A stretch of DNA of 64,000 nt, taken from the NCBI GenBank assembly GCA_964019135.1, contig OZ025252.1:49698959-49762958 (forward strand). The letters are read 5' to 3'. This stretch comes from Arenicola marina (lineage: Eukaryota > Annelida > Polychaeta > Arenicolidae). This document shows, piece by piece, positions 23,701 through 35,284 of the stretch (position 1 is the stretch's first letter; each line of letters begins with the position of its first letter). The position numbers and the translations under genes are program-made. The notes under the pieces are model-generated. The model ran no database searches and was not told the DNA's origin. It worked only from the letters and a program-made list of their open reading frames with translations.

Positions 23701-25241
23701 AGTGCGGACAGCCGAGGTGTGGACAGTGTGGACAGCCGAGGTGTGGACAGCCGAGGTATGGGCAGTGCGGACAGCCGAGGTGTGGACAGTGTAGACAGCC
23801 GAGGTATGGGCAGTGTGGACAGTGTGGACAGCCGAGGTGTGGACAGTGTGGACAGCCGAGGTATGGACAGTGTGGACAGTCGAGGTGTGGACAGTGTGGA
23901 CAGTGTGGACATCCGAGGTGTGGACAGTGTGGACAGCCGAGGTATGGACAGTGTGGACAGCCGAGGTATGGACAGTGCGGACAGCCGAGGTGTGGACAGT
24001 GTAGACAGCCGAGGTGTGGACAGCCGAGGTATGGACAGTGCGGACAGCCGAGGTGTGGACAGTGTGGACAGCCGAGGTGTGGACAGCGGAGGTATGGGCA
24101 GTGCGGACAGCCGAGGTGTGGACAGTGTAGACAGCCGAGGTATGGGCAGTGTGGACAGTGTGGACAGCCGAGGTGTGGACAGTGTGGACAGCCGAGGTAT
24201 GGACAGTGTGGACAGTCGAGGTGTGGACAGTGTGGACAGTGTGGACAGCCGAGGTGTGGAGAGTGTGGACAGCCGAGGTATGGACAGTGTGGACAGCCGA
24301 GGTATGGACAGTGCGGACAGCCGAGGTGTGGACAGTACGGACAGCCGTGGTGTGGACAGTGTGGACAGCCGAGGTATGGACAGTGCGGACAGCCGAGGTG
24401 TGGACAGTGTGGACAGCCAAGATGTGGACTGTGTGGAAAGCCGAGTTGTTGACAGTGTGGACAGCCGATGCATGGACAGTGTGGACAACCGAGGTATGGA
24501 CATTGTGGACAGTCGAGGTATGGACAGTGTGGACAGCCGAGGTGTGGACAGTGTGGACAGCCGAGGTATGGACAGTGTGGACAGCCGAGGTATGGACAGC
24601 GCGGACAGCCGAGGTGTGGAAAGTACGGACGGCCGAGGTGTGGACAGTGTAGACAGCCGAGGTATGGACAGGGCGGACAGCCCAGGTGTGGACAGTGCGG
24701 ACAGCCGAGGTGTGGACAGTGTGGACAGCCGAGGTGTGGACAGTGTGGACAGCCGAGGTGTGGACAGTGTAGACAGCCGAGGTGTGGACAATGTGAACAG
24801 CCGTGGTGTGGACAGCCGAGGTATGGACAGTGCGGACAGCCGAGGTGTGGACAGTGTAGACAGCCGAGGTGTGGACAGCCGAGGTATGGACAGCGCGGAC
24901 AGCCGAGGTGTGGACAGTGTGGAGAGCCGAGGTGTGGACAGCCGAGGTATGGGCAGTGCGGAAAGTGTGGACAGCCGAGGTGTGGAAAGTACGGACAGCC
25001 GAGGTGTGGACAGTGTAGACAGCCGATGTATGGACAGTGCGGACAGCCCAGGTGTGGACAGTGCGGACAGCCGAGGTGTGGACAGTGTGGACAGCCGAGG
25101 TGTGGACAGTGTGGACAGCCGAGGTGTGGACAGTGTAGACAGCCGAGGTGTGGACAATGTGAACAGCCGTGGTGTGGACAGCCGAGGTATGGACAGTGCG
25201 GACAGCCGAGGTGTGGACAGTGTAGACAGCCGAGGTGTGGA
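17718..25241. repeat. 8691-bp HOR, copy 2 (truncated at its right end)
   Basis: Continues at a constant 8691-bp offset from copy 1 to about 25241. There the 366-bp unit at 16.2-16.6 kb of copy 1 (with the AAATATGG variant) is missing and the offset drops to 8325 bp. Just left of its start, 57 bp present in the older copy near 8978-9034 have been lost. It contains the second set of two nested 2007-bp units (about 17.53-19.53 and 19.53-21.60 kb). Confidence 0.88.
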
Positions 25242-26240
25242 CAGCCGAGGTATGGACAGTGCGGACAGCCGAGGTTTGGACAGTGTGGACAGCCGAGGTG
25301 TGGACAGCCGAGGTATGGGCAGTGCGGACAGTGTGGACAGCCGAGGTGTGGACAGTGTGGACAGCCGAGGTATGGACAGTGTGGACAGTCGAGGTGTGGA
25401 CAGTGTGGACAGCCGAGGTATGGACAGTGTGGACAGTCGAGGTGTGGACAGTGTGGACAGTGTGGACAGCCGAGGTGTGGACAGTGTGGACAGCCGAGGT
25501 ATGGACAGTGTGGACAGCCGAGGTATGGACAGTGCGGACAGCCGAGGTGTGGACAGTACGGACAGCCGTGGTGTGGACAGTACGGACAGCCGAGGTATGG
25601 ACAGTGCGGACAGGCGAGGTGTGGACAGTGTGGACAGCCGAGGTGTGGACAGCGGAGGTATGGGCAGTGCGGACAGCCGAGGTGTGGACAGTGTAGACAG
25701 CCGAGGTATGGGCAGTGTGGACAGTGTGGACAGCCGAGGTTTGGACATTGCGAACAGCCGAGCTTTGGACAGTGTGGAGAGCCGAGGTATGGACAGTGTG
25801 GACAACCGAGGTATGGACAGTGTGGACAGCCGAGGTATGGACAGTGTGGACAGCCGAGGTGTGGACATCGGACAGCCGAGGTATGGACAGCGCGGACAGC
25901 CGAGGTGTGGACAGCGCGGACAGCCGAGGTGTGGACAGTGCGGACAGCCGAGGTGTGGACAGTGTAGACAGCCGTGGTATGGACAGTGCGGACAGCCGAT
26001 GTATGGACAGTGCGGACAGCCGAGGTGTGGACAATGTGGAGAGCCGAGGTATGGACAGTGTGAACAGCCGATGTATGGACAGTGCGGACAGCCGAGGTAT
26101 GGACAGTGCGGACAGCCGAGGTGTGGAAAGTGCGGACAGCCGAGGTGTGGACAGTGTGGACAGACGAGGTGTGGACAGCGTAGACAGCCGAGGTGTGGAC
26201 AATGTGAACAGCCGTGGTGTGGACAGCCGAGGTATGGACA
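25242..26240. repeat. Variant end of the 8.7 kb block
   Basis: This stretch resembles the 2007-bp unit (GTTTGGAC, GGACATCGG at 25863, GGTATGGACAGTGCGG) but has its own indels. Near 25.39-25.44 kb there are 48 extra bases, so the TCGAGG pair is repeated. Its closest relative is 40.3-41.3 kb, at offsets of 15063 then 15015 bp once the 48 bp are passed. No non-repeat sequence is present. Confidence 0.75.
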
Positions 26241-28367
26241 GTGCGGACAGCCGAGGTGTGGACAGTGTAGACAGCCGAGGTATGGGCAGTGTGGACAGTG
26301 TGGACAGCCGAGATGTGGACAGTGTGGACAGTCGAGGTATGGACAGTGTGGACAGTCGAGGTGTGGACAGTGTGGACAGTGTGGACAGCCGAGGTGTGGA
26401 CAGTGTGGACAGCCGAGGTATGGACAGTGTGGACAGCCGAGGTATGGACAGTGCGGACAGCCGAGGTGTGGACAGTACGGACAGCCGTGGTGTGGACAGT
26501 ACGGACAGCCGAGGTATGGACAGTGCGGACAGCCGAGGTGTGGACAGTGTGGACAGCCGAGGTGTGGACAGCCGAGGTATGGGCAGTGCGGACAGCCGAG
26601 GTGTGGACAGTGTAGACAGCCGAGGTATGGGCAGTGTGGACAGTGTGGACAGCCGAGGTGTGGACAGTGTGGACAGCCGAGGTATGGACAGTGTGGACAG
26701 TCGAGGTGTGGACAGTGCGGACAGTGTGGACAGCCGAGGTGTGGACAGTGTGGACAGCCGAGGTATGGACAGTGTGGACAGCCGAGGTATGGACAGTGCG
26801 GACAGCCGTGGTGTGGACAGCCGAGGTATGGACAGTGCGGACAGCCGAGGTGTGGACAGTACGGACAGCCGAGGTGTGGACAGTGTAGACAGCCGAGGTG
26901 TGGACAGTTCGGACAGCCCAGGTGTGGACAGTGCGGACAGCCGAGGTGTGGACAGTGTAGACAGCCGAGGTATGGACAGTGCGGACAGCCGATGTATGGA
27001 CAGTGCGGACAGCCGAGGTATGGACAGTGTGGACAGCCGAGGTGTGGACAGTGTAGACAGCCGAGGTGTGGACAATGTGAACAGCCGTGATGTGGACAGC
27101 CGAGGTATGGACAGTGCGGACAGCCGAGGTGTGGACAGTGTAGACAGCCGAGGTGTGGACAGCCGAGGTATGGACAGTGCGGACAGCCGAGGTGTGGACA
27201 GTGTGGACAGCCGAGGTGTGGACAGCCGAGGTATGGGCAGTGCGGACAGCCGAGGTGTGGACAGTGTAGACAGCCGAGGTATGGGCAGTGAGGACATTGG
27301 AGGTGTGGACAGTGTAGACAGCCGAGGTGTGGACAGCCGAGGTGTGGACATTGCGAACAGCCGAGGTTTGGACAGTGTGGAGAGCCGAGGTATGGACAGT
27401 GTGGACAACCGAGGTATGGACAGTGTGGACATCCGAGGTTTGGACATTGCGAACAGCCGAGGTTTGGACAGTGTGGAGAGCCGAGGTATGGACAGTGTGG
27501 ACAACCGAGATATGGACAGTGCGGACAGTCGAGGAGTGGACAGTGTGGACAGCCGAGGTATGGACATCGCGGACAGCCGAGGTGTGGACAGTGCGCACAG
27601 CCGAGGTGGGGACAGTGCGGACAGCCGAGGTGTGGACAGTGTAGACAGCCGAGGTATGGATAGTGCGGACAGCCGATGTATGGACAGTGCGGACAGCCGA
27701 GGTGTGGACAGTGTGAATAGCCGAGGTGTGGACAGTGTAGACAGCCGAGGTGTGGACAATGTGGACAGCGGAGGTGTGGACAGCCGAGGTGTCGACCGTG
27801 TGGACAGCCGAGGTGTGGACAGTGTGGACAGCCGAGGTGTGGACAGCCGAGGTGTGGACAGCCGAGGTGTGGACAGTGTGGACATCCGAGGTATGAACAT
27901 TGCGGACAGCCGAGGTGTGGACAGTGTGGACAGCCGAGGTTTGGACATTGCGAACAGCCGAGGTTTGGACAGTGTGGAGAGCCGAGGTATGGACAGTGTC
28001 GACAACCGAGGTATGGACAGTGTGGACAGCCCAACTATGGACAGTGTGGACAGCCGAGGTGTTGACATTGGACAGCCGAGGTATGGACAGCGCGGACAGC
28101 CGAGGTGTGGACAGTGCGGACAGCCGAGGTGTGGACAGTGGGACAGCCGAGGTGTGGACAGTGTAGACAGCCGTGGTATGGACAGTGCGGACAGCCGATG
28201 TATGGACAGTGCGGACAGCCGAGGTGTGGACAGTGTGGAGAGCCGAGGTATGGACAGTGTGAACAGCCGATGTATGGACAGTGCGGATAGCCGAGGTATG
28301 GACAGTGCGGACAGCCGAGGTGTGGACAGTGTAGACAGCCGTGGTAGGGACAGTGCGGACAGCCGAG
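26241..28367. repeat. Module X, copy 1
   Basis: A 2.1 kb segment with a variant set not seen in the rest of the array: GGACATTGGAGG at 27292, two GGTTTGGACATTGCGAAC runs close together, GGTGGGGACAG near 27607, GTCGAC sites at 27791 and 27998, CAGCCCAACTATGG at 28027, TGACATTGG at 28063 and CAGTGGGACAG near 28136. It recurs at +9044 and +15996 bp. The left edge is where the match to copy 2 begins (near 26240); the right edge is near 28367, where CGAGG meets CGATG. Confidence 0.9.
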
Positions 28368-30520
28368 GTATGGACAGGGCGGACAGCCCAGGTGTGGACA
28401 GTGCGGACAGCCGAGGTGTGGACAGTGTGGACAGCCGAGGTGTGGACAGTGTGGACAGCCGAGGTGTGGACAGTGTAGACAGCCAAGGTGTGGACCATGT
28501 GAACAGCCGTGGTGTGGACAGCCGAGGTATGGACAGTGCGGACAGCCGAGGTGTGGACAGTGTAGACAGCCGAGGTGTGGACAGCCGATGTATGGACAGT
28601 GCGGACAGCCGAGGTGTGGACCGTGTGGACAGCCGAGGTGTGGACAGCCGAGGTATGGGCAGTGCGGAAAGTGTGGACAGCCGAGGTGTGGAAAGTACGG
28701 ACAGCCGAGGTGTGGACAGTGTAGACAGCCGAGGTATGGACAGTGCGTACAGCCCAGGTGTGGACAGTGCGGACAGCCGAGGTGTGGACAGTGTGGACAG
28801 CCGAGGTTTGGACAGTGTGGACAGCCGAGGTGTGGACAGTGTAGACAGCCGAGGTGTGGACAATGTGAACAGCCGTGGTGTGGACAGCCGAGGTATGGAC
28901 AGTGCGGACAGCCGAGGTGTGGACAGTGTAGACAGCCGAGGTGTGGACAGCCGAGGTATGGACAGTGCGGACAGCCGAGGTTTGGACAGTGTGGACAGCC
29001 GAGGTGTGGACAGCCGAGGTATGGGCAGTGCGGACAGTGTGGACAGCCGAGGTGTGGACAGTGTGGACAGCCGAGGTATGGACAGTGTGGACAGTCGAGG
29101 TGTGGACGGTGTGGACAGTGTGGACAGCCGAGGTGTGGACAGTGTGGACAGCCCAGGTATGGACAGAGCGGACAGCCGAGGTGTGGACAAAGTGAACAGC
29201 CGTGGTGTGGACAGCCGAGGTATGGACAGTGCGGACAGCCGAGGTGTGGACAGTGTAGACAGCCGAGGTGTGGACAGCCGAGGTATGGACAGTGCGGACA
29301 GCCGAGGTGTGGACAGTGTGGACAGCCGAGGTGTGGACAGCCGAGGTATGGGCAGTGCGGACAGCCGAGGTGTGGACAGTGTAGACAGCCGAGGTATGGG
29401 CAGTGTGGACAGTGTGGACAGCCGAGGTGTGGACAGTGTGGACAGCCGAGGTATGGACAGTGTGGACAGTCGAGGTGTGGACAGTGTGGACAGTGTGGAC
29501 AGCCCAGGTGTGGACAGTGTGGACAGCCGAGGTATGGACAGTGTGGACAGCCGAGGTATGGACAGTGCGGACAGCCGAGGTGTGGACAGTGTAGACAGCC
29601 GAGGTGTGGACAGCCGAGGTATGGACAGTGCGGACAGCCGAGGTGTGGACAGTGTGGACAGCCGAGGTGTGGACAGCCGAGGTATGAGCAGTGCGGACAG
29701 CCGAGGTGTGGACAGTGTAGACAGCCGAGGTATGGGCAGTGTGGACAGTGTGGACAGCCGAGGTGTGGACAGTGTGGACAGCCGAGGTATGGACAGTGTG
29801 GACAGTCGAGGTGTGGACAGTGTGGACAGTGTGGACAGCCGAGGTGTGGACAGTGTGGACAGCCGAGGTATGGACAGTGTGGACAGCCGAGGTATGGACA
29901 GTGCGGACAGCCGAGGTGTGGACAGTACGGACAGCCGTGGTATGGACAGTGTGGACAGCCGAGGTATGGACAGTGCGGACAGCCGAGGTGTGGACAGTGT
30001 GGACAGCCAAGATGTGGACAGTGTGGAAAGCCGAGTTGTTGACAGTGTGGACAGCCGATGCATGGACAGTGTGGACAACCGAGGTATGGACATTGTGGAC
30101 AGTCGAGGTATGGACAGTGTGGACAGCCGAGGTGTGGACAGTGTGGACAGCCGAGGTATGGACAGTGTGGACAGCCGAGGTATGGACAGCGCGGACAGCC
30201 GAGGTGTGGAAAGTACGGACAGCCGAGGTGTGGACAGTGTAGACAGCCGAGGTATGGACAGGGCGGACAGCCCAGGTGTGGACAGTGCGGACAGCCGAGG
30301 TGTGGACAGTGTGGACAGCCGAGGTGCGGACAGTGTGGACAGCCGAGGTGTGGACAGTGTAGACAGCCGAGGTGTGGACAATGTGAACAGCCGTGGTGTG
30401 GACAGCCGAGGTATGGACAGTGCGGACAGCCGAGGTTTGGACAGTGTAGACAGCCGAGGTGTGGACAGCCGAGGTATGGACAGCGCGGACAGCCGAGGTG
30501 TGGACAGTGTGGACAGCCGA
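26241..30520. repeat. 4.3 kb duplicated segment, first copy (X copy 1 plus right flank)
   Basis: Matches 42237-46516 at a constant 15996-bp offset, covering module X and then the landmarks at 28941/44937, 29403/45399, 29739/45735 and the ATGCAT block at 30058/46054. The match ends near 30520, where this copy joins directly to the approach of the GGACATCGG marker at 30574 while the other copy continues with the GCGGAAAG block. Confidence 0.88.
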
Positions 30521-33500
30521 GGTGTGGACAGTGTGGACAGCCGAGGTATGGACAGTGTGGACAGCCGAGGTGTGGACATCGGACAGCCGAGGTATGGACA
30601 GCGCGGACAGCCGAGGTGTGGACAGCGCGGACAGCCGAGGTGTGGACAGTGCGGACAGCCGAGGTGTGGACAGTGTAGACAGCCGTGGTATGGACAGTGC
30701 GGACAGCCGATGTATGGACAGTGCGGACAGCCGAGGTGTGGACAATGTGGAGAGCCGAGGTATGGACAGTGTGAACAGCCGACGTATGGACAGTGCGGAC
30801 AGCCGAGGTATGGACAGTGCGGACAGCCGAGGTGTGGAAAGTGCGGACAGCCGAGGTGTGGACAGTGTGGACAGACGAGGTGTGGACAGCGTAGACAGCC
30901 GAGGTGTGGACAATGTGAACAGCCGTGGTGTGGACAGCCGAGGTATGGACAGTGCGGACAGCCGAGGTGTGGACAGTGTAGACAGCCGAGGTGTGGACAG
31001 CCGAGGTATGGACAGTGCGGACAGCCGAGGTGTGGACAGTGTGGACAGCCGAGGTGTGGACAGCCGAGGTATGGGCAGTGCGGACAGCCGAGGTGTGGAC
31101 AGTGTAGACAGCCGAGGTATGGGCAGTGTGGACAGTGTGGACAGCCGAGGTGTGGACAGTGTGGACAGCCGAGATATGGACAGTGTGGACAGTCGAGGTG
31201 TGGACAGTGTGGACATTGTGGACAGCCGAGGTGTGGACAGTGTGGACAGCCGAGGTATGGACAGTGTGGACAGCCGAGGTATGGACAGTGCGGACAGCCG
31301 AGGTGTGGAGAGTACGGACAGCCGTGGTGTGGACAGTACGGACAGCCGAGGTATGGACAGTGCGGACAGCCGAGGTGTGGACAGTACGGACAGCCGTGGT
31401 GTGGACAGTACGGACAGCCAAGGTGTGGACAGTGTGGACAGCCGAGGTGTGGACAGTGTGGACAGCCGAGTTGTGGACAGTGTGGACAGCCGATGCATGG
31501 ACAGTGTGGACAACCGAGGTATGGACATTGTGGACAGTCGAGGTGTGGACAGTGTGGACAGCCGAGGTGTGGACAGTGTGGACAGCCGAGGTATGGACAG
31601 TGTGGACAGCCGAGGTATCGACAGCGCGGACAGCCGAGGTGTGGAAAGTACGGACAGCCGAGGTGTGGACAGTGTAGACAACCGAGGTATGGACAGTGCG
31701 GACAGCCCAGGTGTGGACAGTGCGGACAGCCGAGGTGTGGACAGTGTAGACAGCCGAGGTGTGGACAGTGTGGACAGCCGAGGTGTGGACAGTGTAGACA
31801 GCCGAGGTGTGGACAATGTGAACAGCCGTGGTGTGGACAGCGGAGGTATGGACAGTGCGGACAGCCGAGGTGTGGACAGTGTAGACAGCCGAGGTGTGGA
31901 TAGCCGAGGTATGGACAGTGCGGACAGCCGAGGTGTGGACAGTGTGGACAGCCGAGGTGTGGACAGCCGAGGTATGGGCAGTGCGGACAGCCGAGGTGTG
32001 GACAGTGTAGACAGCCGAGGTATGGGCAGTGTGGACAGTGTGGACAGCCGAGATGTGGACAGTGTGGACAGTCGAGGTATGGACAGTGTGGACAGTCGAG
32101 GTGTGGACAGTGTGGACAGTGTGGACAGCCGAGGTGTGGACAGTGTGGACAGCCGAGGTATGGACAGTGTGGACAGCCGAGGTATGGACAGTGCGGACAG
32201 CCGAGGTGTGGACAGTACGGACAGCCGTGGTGTGGACAGTACGGACAGCCGAGGTATGGACAGTGCGGACAGCCGAGGTGTGGACAGTGTGGACAGCCGA
32301 GGTGTGGACAGCCGAGGTATGGGCAGTGCGGACAGCCGAGGTGTGGACAGTGTAGACAGCCGAGGTATGGGGAGTGTGGACAGTGTGGACAGCCGAGGTG
32401 TGGACAGTGTGGACAGCCGAGGTATGGACAGTGTGGACAGTCGAGGTGTGGACAGTGTGGACAGTGTGGACAGCCGAGGTGTGGACAGTGTGGACAGCCG
32501 AGGTATGGGCAGTGTGGACAGCCGAGGTATGGACAGTGCGGACAGCCGTGGTGTGGACAGCCGAGGTATGGACAGTGCGGACAGCCGAGGTGTGGACAGT
32601 ACGGACAGCCGAGGTGTGGACAGTACGGACAGCCGTGGTGTGGACAGTGTGGACAGCCGAGGTATGGACAGTGCGGACAGCCGAGGTGTGGACAGTGTGG
32701 ACAGCCAAGATGTGGACAGTGTGGAAAGCCGAGTTGTTGACAGTGTGGACAGCCGATGCATGGACAGTGTGGACAACCGAGGTATGGACATTGTGGACAG
32801 TCGAGGTATGGACAGTGTGGACAGCCGAGGTGTGGACAGTGTGGACAGCCGAGGTATGGACAGTGTGGACAGCCGAGGTATGGACAGCGCGGACAGCCGA
32901 GGTGTGGAAAGTACGGACAGCCGAGGTGTGGACAGTGTAGACAGCCGAGGTATGGACAGGGCGGACAGCCCAGGTGTGGACAGTGCGGACAGCCGAGGTG
33001 TGGACAGTGTGGACAGCCGAGGTGTGGACAGTGTGGACAGCCGAGGTGTGGACAGTGTAGACAGCCGAGGTGTGGACAATGTGAACAGCCGTGGTGTGGA
33101 CAGCCGAGGTATGGACAGTGCGGACAGCCGAGGTTTGGACAGTGTAGACAGCCGAGGTGTGGACAGCCGAGGTATGGACAGCGCGGACAGCCGAGGTGTG
33201 GACAGTGTGGACAGCCGAGGTGTGGACAGCCGAGGTATGGGCCGTGCGGAAAGTGTGGACAGCCGAGGTGTGGAAAGTACGGACAGCCGAGGTGTGGACA
33301 GTGTAGACAGCCGAGGTATGGACAGTGCGGACAGCCCAGGTGTGGACAGTGCGGACAGCCGAGGTGTGGACAGTGTGGACAGCCGAGGTGTGGACAGTGT
33401 GGACAGCCGAGGTGTGGACAGTGTAGACAGCCGAGGTGTGGACAATGTGAACAGCCGTGGTGTGGACAGCCGAGGTATGGACAGTGCGGACAGCCGAGGT

Positions 33501-35284
33501 GTGGACAGTGTAGACAGCCGAGGTGTGGACAGCCGAGGTATGGACAGTGCGGACAGCCGAGGTTTGGACAGTGTGGACAGCCGAGGTGTGGACAGCCGAG
33601 GTATGGGCAGTGCGGACAGTGTGGACAGCCGAGGTGTGGACAGTGTGGACAGCCGAGGTATGGACAGTGTGGACAGTCGAGGTGTGGACAGTGTGGACAG
33701 CCGAGGTATGGACAGTGCGGACAGCCGAGGTGTGGACAGTACGGACAGCCGTGGTGTGGACAGTACGGACAGCCGAGGTATGGACAGTGCGGACAGCCGA
33801 GGTGTGGACAATGTGGACAGCCGAGGTGTGGACAGCGGAGGTATGGGCAGTGCGGACAGCCGAGGTGTGGACAGTGTAGGCAGCCGAGGTATGGGCAGTG
33901 TGGACAGTGTGGACAGCCGAGGTTTGGACATTGCGAACAGCCGAGGTTTGGACAGTGTGGAGAGCCGAGGTATGGACAGTGTGGACAACCGAGGTATGGA
34001 CAGTGTGGACAGCCGAGGTATGGACAGTGTGGACAGCCGAGGTGTGGACATCGGACAGCCGAGGTATGGACAGCGCGGACAGCCGAGGTGTGGACAGCGC
34101 GGACAGCCGAGGTGTGGACAGTGCGGACAGCCGAGGTGTGGACAGTGTAGACAGCCGTGGTATGGACAGTGCGGACAGCCGATGTATGGACAGTGCGGAC
34201 AGCCGAGGTGTGGACAATGTGGAGAGCCGAGGTATGGACAGTGTGAACAGCCGACGTATGGACAGTGCGGACAGCCGAGGTATGGACAGTGCGGACAGCC
34301 GAGGTGTGGAAAGTGCGGACAGCCGAGGTGTGGACAGTGTGGACAGACGAGGTGTGGACAGCGTAGACAGCCGAGGTGTGGACAATGTGAACAGCCGTGG
34401 TGTGGACAGCCGAGGTATGGACAGTGCGGACAGCCGAGGTGTGGACAGTGTAGACAGCCGAGGTGTGGACAGCCGAGGTATGGGCAGTGCGGACAGCCGA
34501 GGTGTGGACAGTGTGGACAGCCGAGGTGTGGACAGCCGAGGTATGGGCAGTGCGGACAGCCGAGGTGTGGACAGTGTAGACAGCCGAGGTATGGGCAGTG
34601 TGGACAGTGTGGACAGCCGAGGTGTGGACAGTGTGGACAGCCGAGATATGGACAGTGTGGACAGTCGAGGTGTGGACAGTGTGGACATTGTGGACAGCCG
34701 AGGTGTGGACAGTGTGGACAGCCGAGGTATGGACAGTGTGGACAGCCGAGGTATGGACAGTGCGGACAGCCGAGGTGTGGAGAGTACGGACATCCGTGGT
34801 GTGGACAGTACGGACAGCCGAGGTATGGACAGTGCGGACAGCCGAGGTGTGGACAGTACGGACAGCCGTGGTGTGGACAGTACGGACAGCCGAGGTATGG
34901 ACAGTGTGGACAGCCGAGGTATCGACAGCGCGGACAGCCGAGGTGTGGAAAGTACGGACAGCCGAGGTGTGGACAGTGTAGACAACCGAGGTATGGACAG
35001 TGCGGACAGCCCAGGTGTGGACAGTGCGGACAGCCGAGGTGTGGACAGTGTAGACAGCCGAGGTGTGGACAGTGTGGACAGCCGAGGTGTGGACAGTGTA
35101 GACAGCCGAGGTGTGGACAATGTGAACAGCCGTGGTGTGGACAGCGGAGGTATGGACAGTGCGGACAGCCGAGGTGTGGACAGTGTAGACAGCCGAGGTG
35201 TGGATAGCCGAGGTATGGACAGTGCGGACAGCCGAGGTGTGGACAGTGTGGACAGCCGAGGTGTGGACAGCCGAGGTATGGGCA
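30521..35284. repeat. Mosaic of segments found elsewhere
   Basis: About 30.6-32.3 kb follows the order of 12.4-14.2 kb (offset 18152, then 18200 bp after an extra 48-bp GTACGG/CCGTGG repeat near 31.38 kb). 32756-34150 is one of six copies of the ATGCAT-to-GGACATCGG segment. About 34.05-34.9 kb repeats 30.57-31.4 kb (offset 3472 bp), and 35.0-35.3 kb repeats 31.7-32.0 kb (offset 3304 bp), with the subtype-b ATGCAT block deleted between them near 34.9 kb. Confidence 0.75.
32756..34150. repeat. 1.4 kb ATGCAT-to-GGACATCGG segment (six copies)
   Basis: This 1395-bp stretch begins at the subtype-a ATGCAT block and ends just past the GGACATCGG marker. Equal-length copies are at 46054-47448, 48854-50248, 51918-53312, 57752-59146 and 60816-62210. 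Private variants include GGGCCGTGCGG at about 33241 here, GTGGAGTGG and GGTTTGGAC near 46758 and 46821, and GAGGTATGGACAGCCGAGGTGTGG near 49682 and 58580. Longer relatives lie at 24468-25967 and 39555-40982. Confidence 0.88.

Noticed and set aside
27292..27308. GGACATTGGAGG as an insertion footprint or target-site scar
   Set aside because: It has the same length as the normal 15-bp block context, so it is four adjacent substitutions (GCCG to TTGG) with no inserted DNA and no duplicated target.
3804..28034. Minus-strand open frame of about 8,076 codons
   Set aside because: It is an effect of a stop-free monomer with length divisible by 3. Along it the reading switches among the CPHCPHLG, STPRLSTL and VHTSAVHT phases at the 1- and 2-bp deletion markers, which no real repeat protein would tolerate. 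There is no unique start, end or domain.
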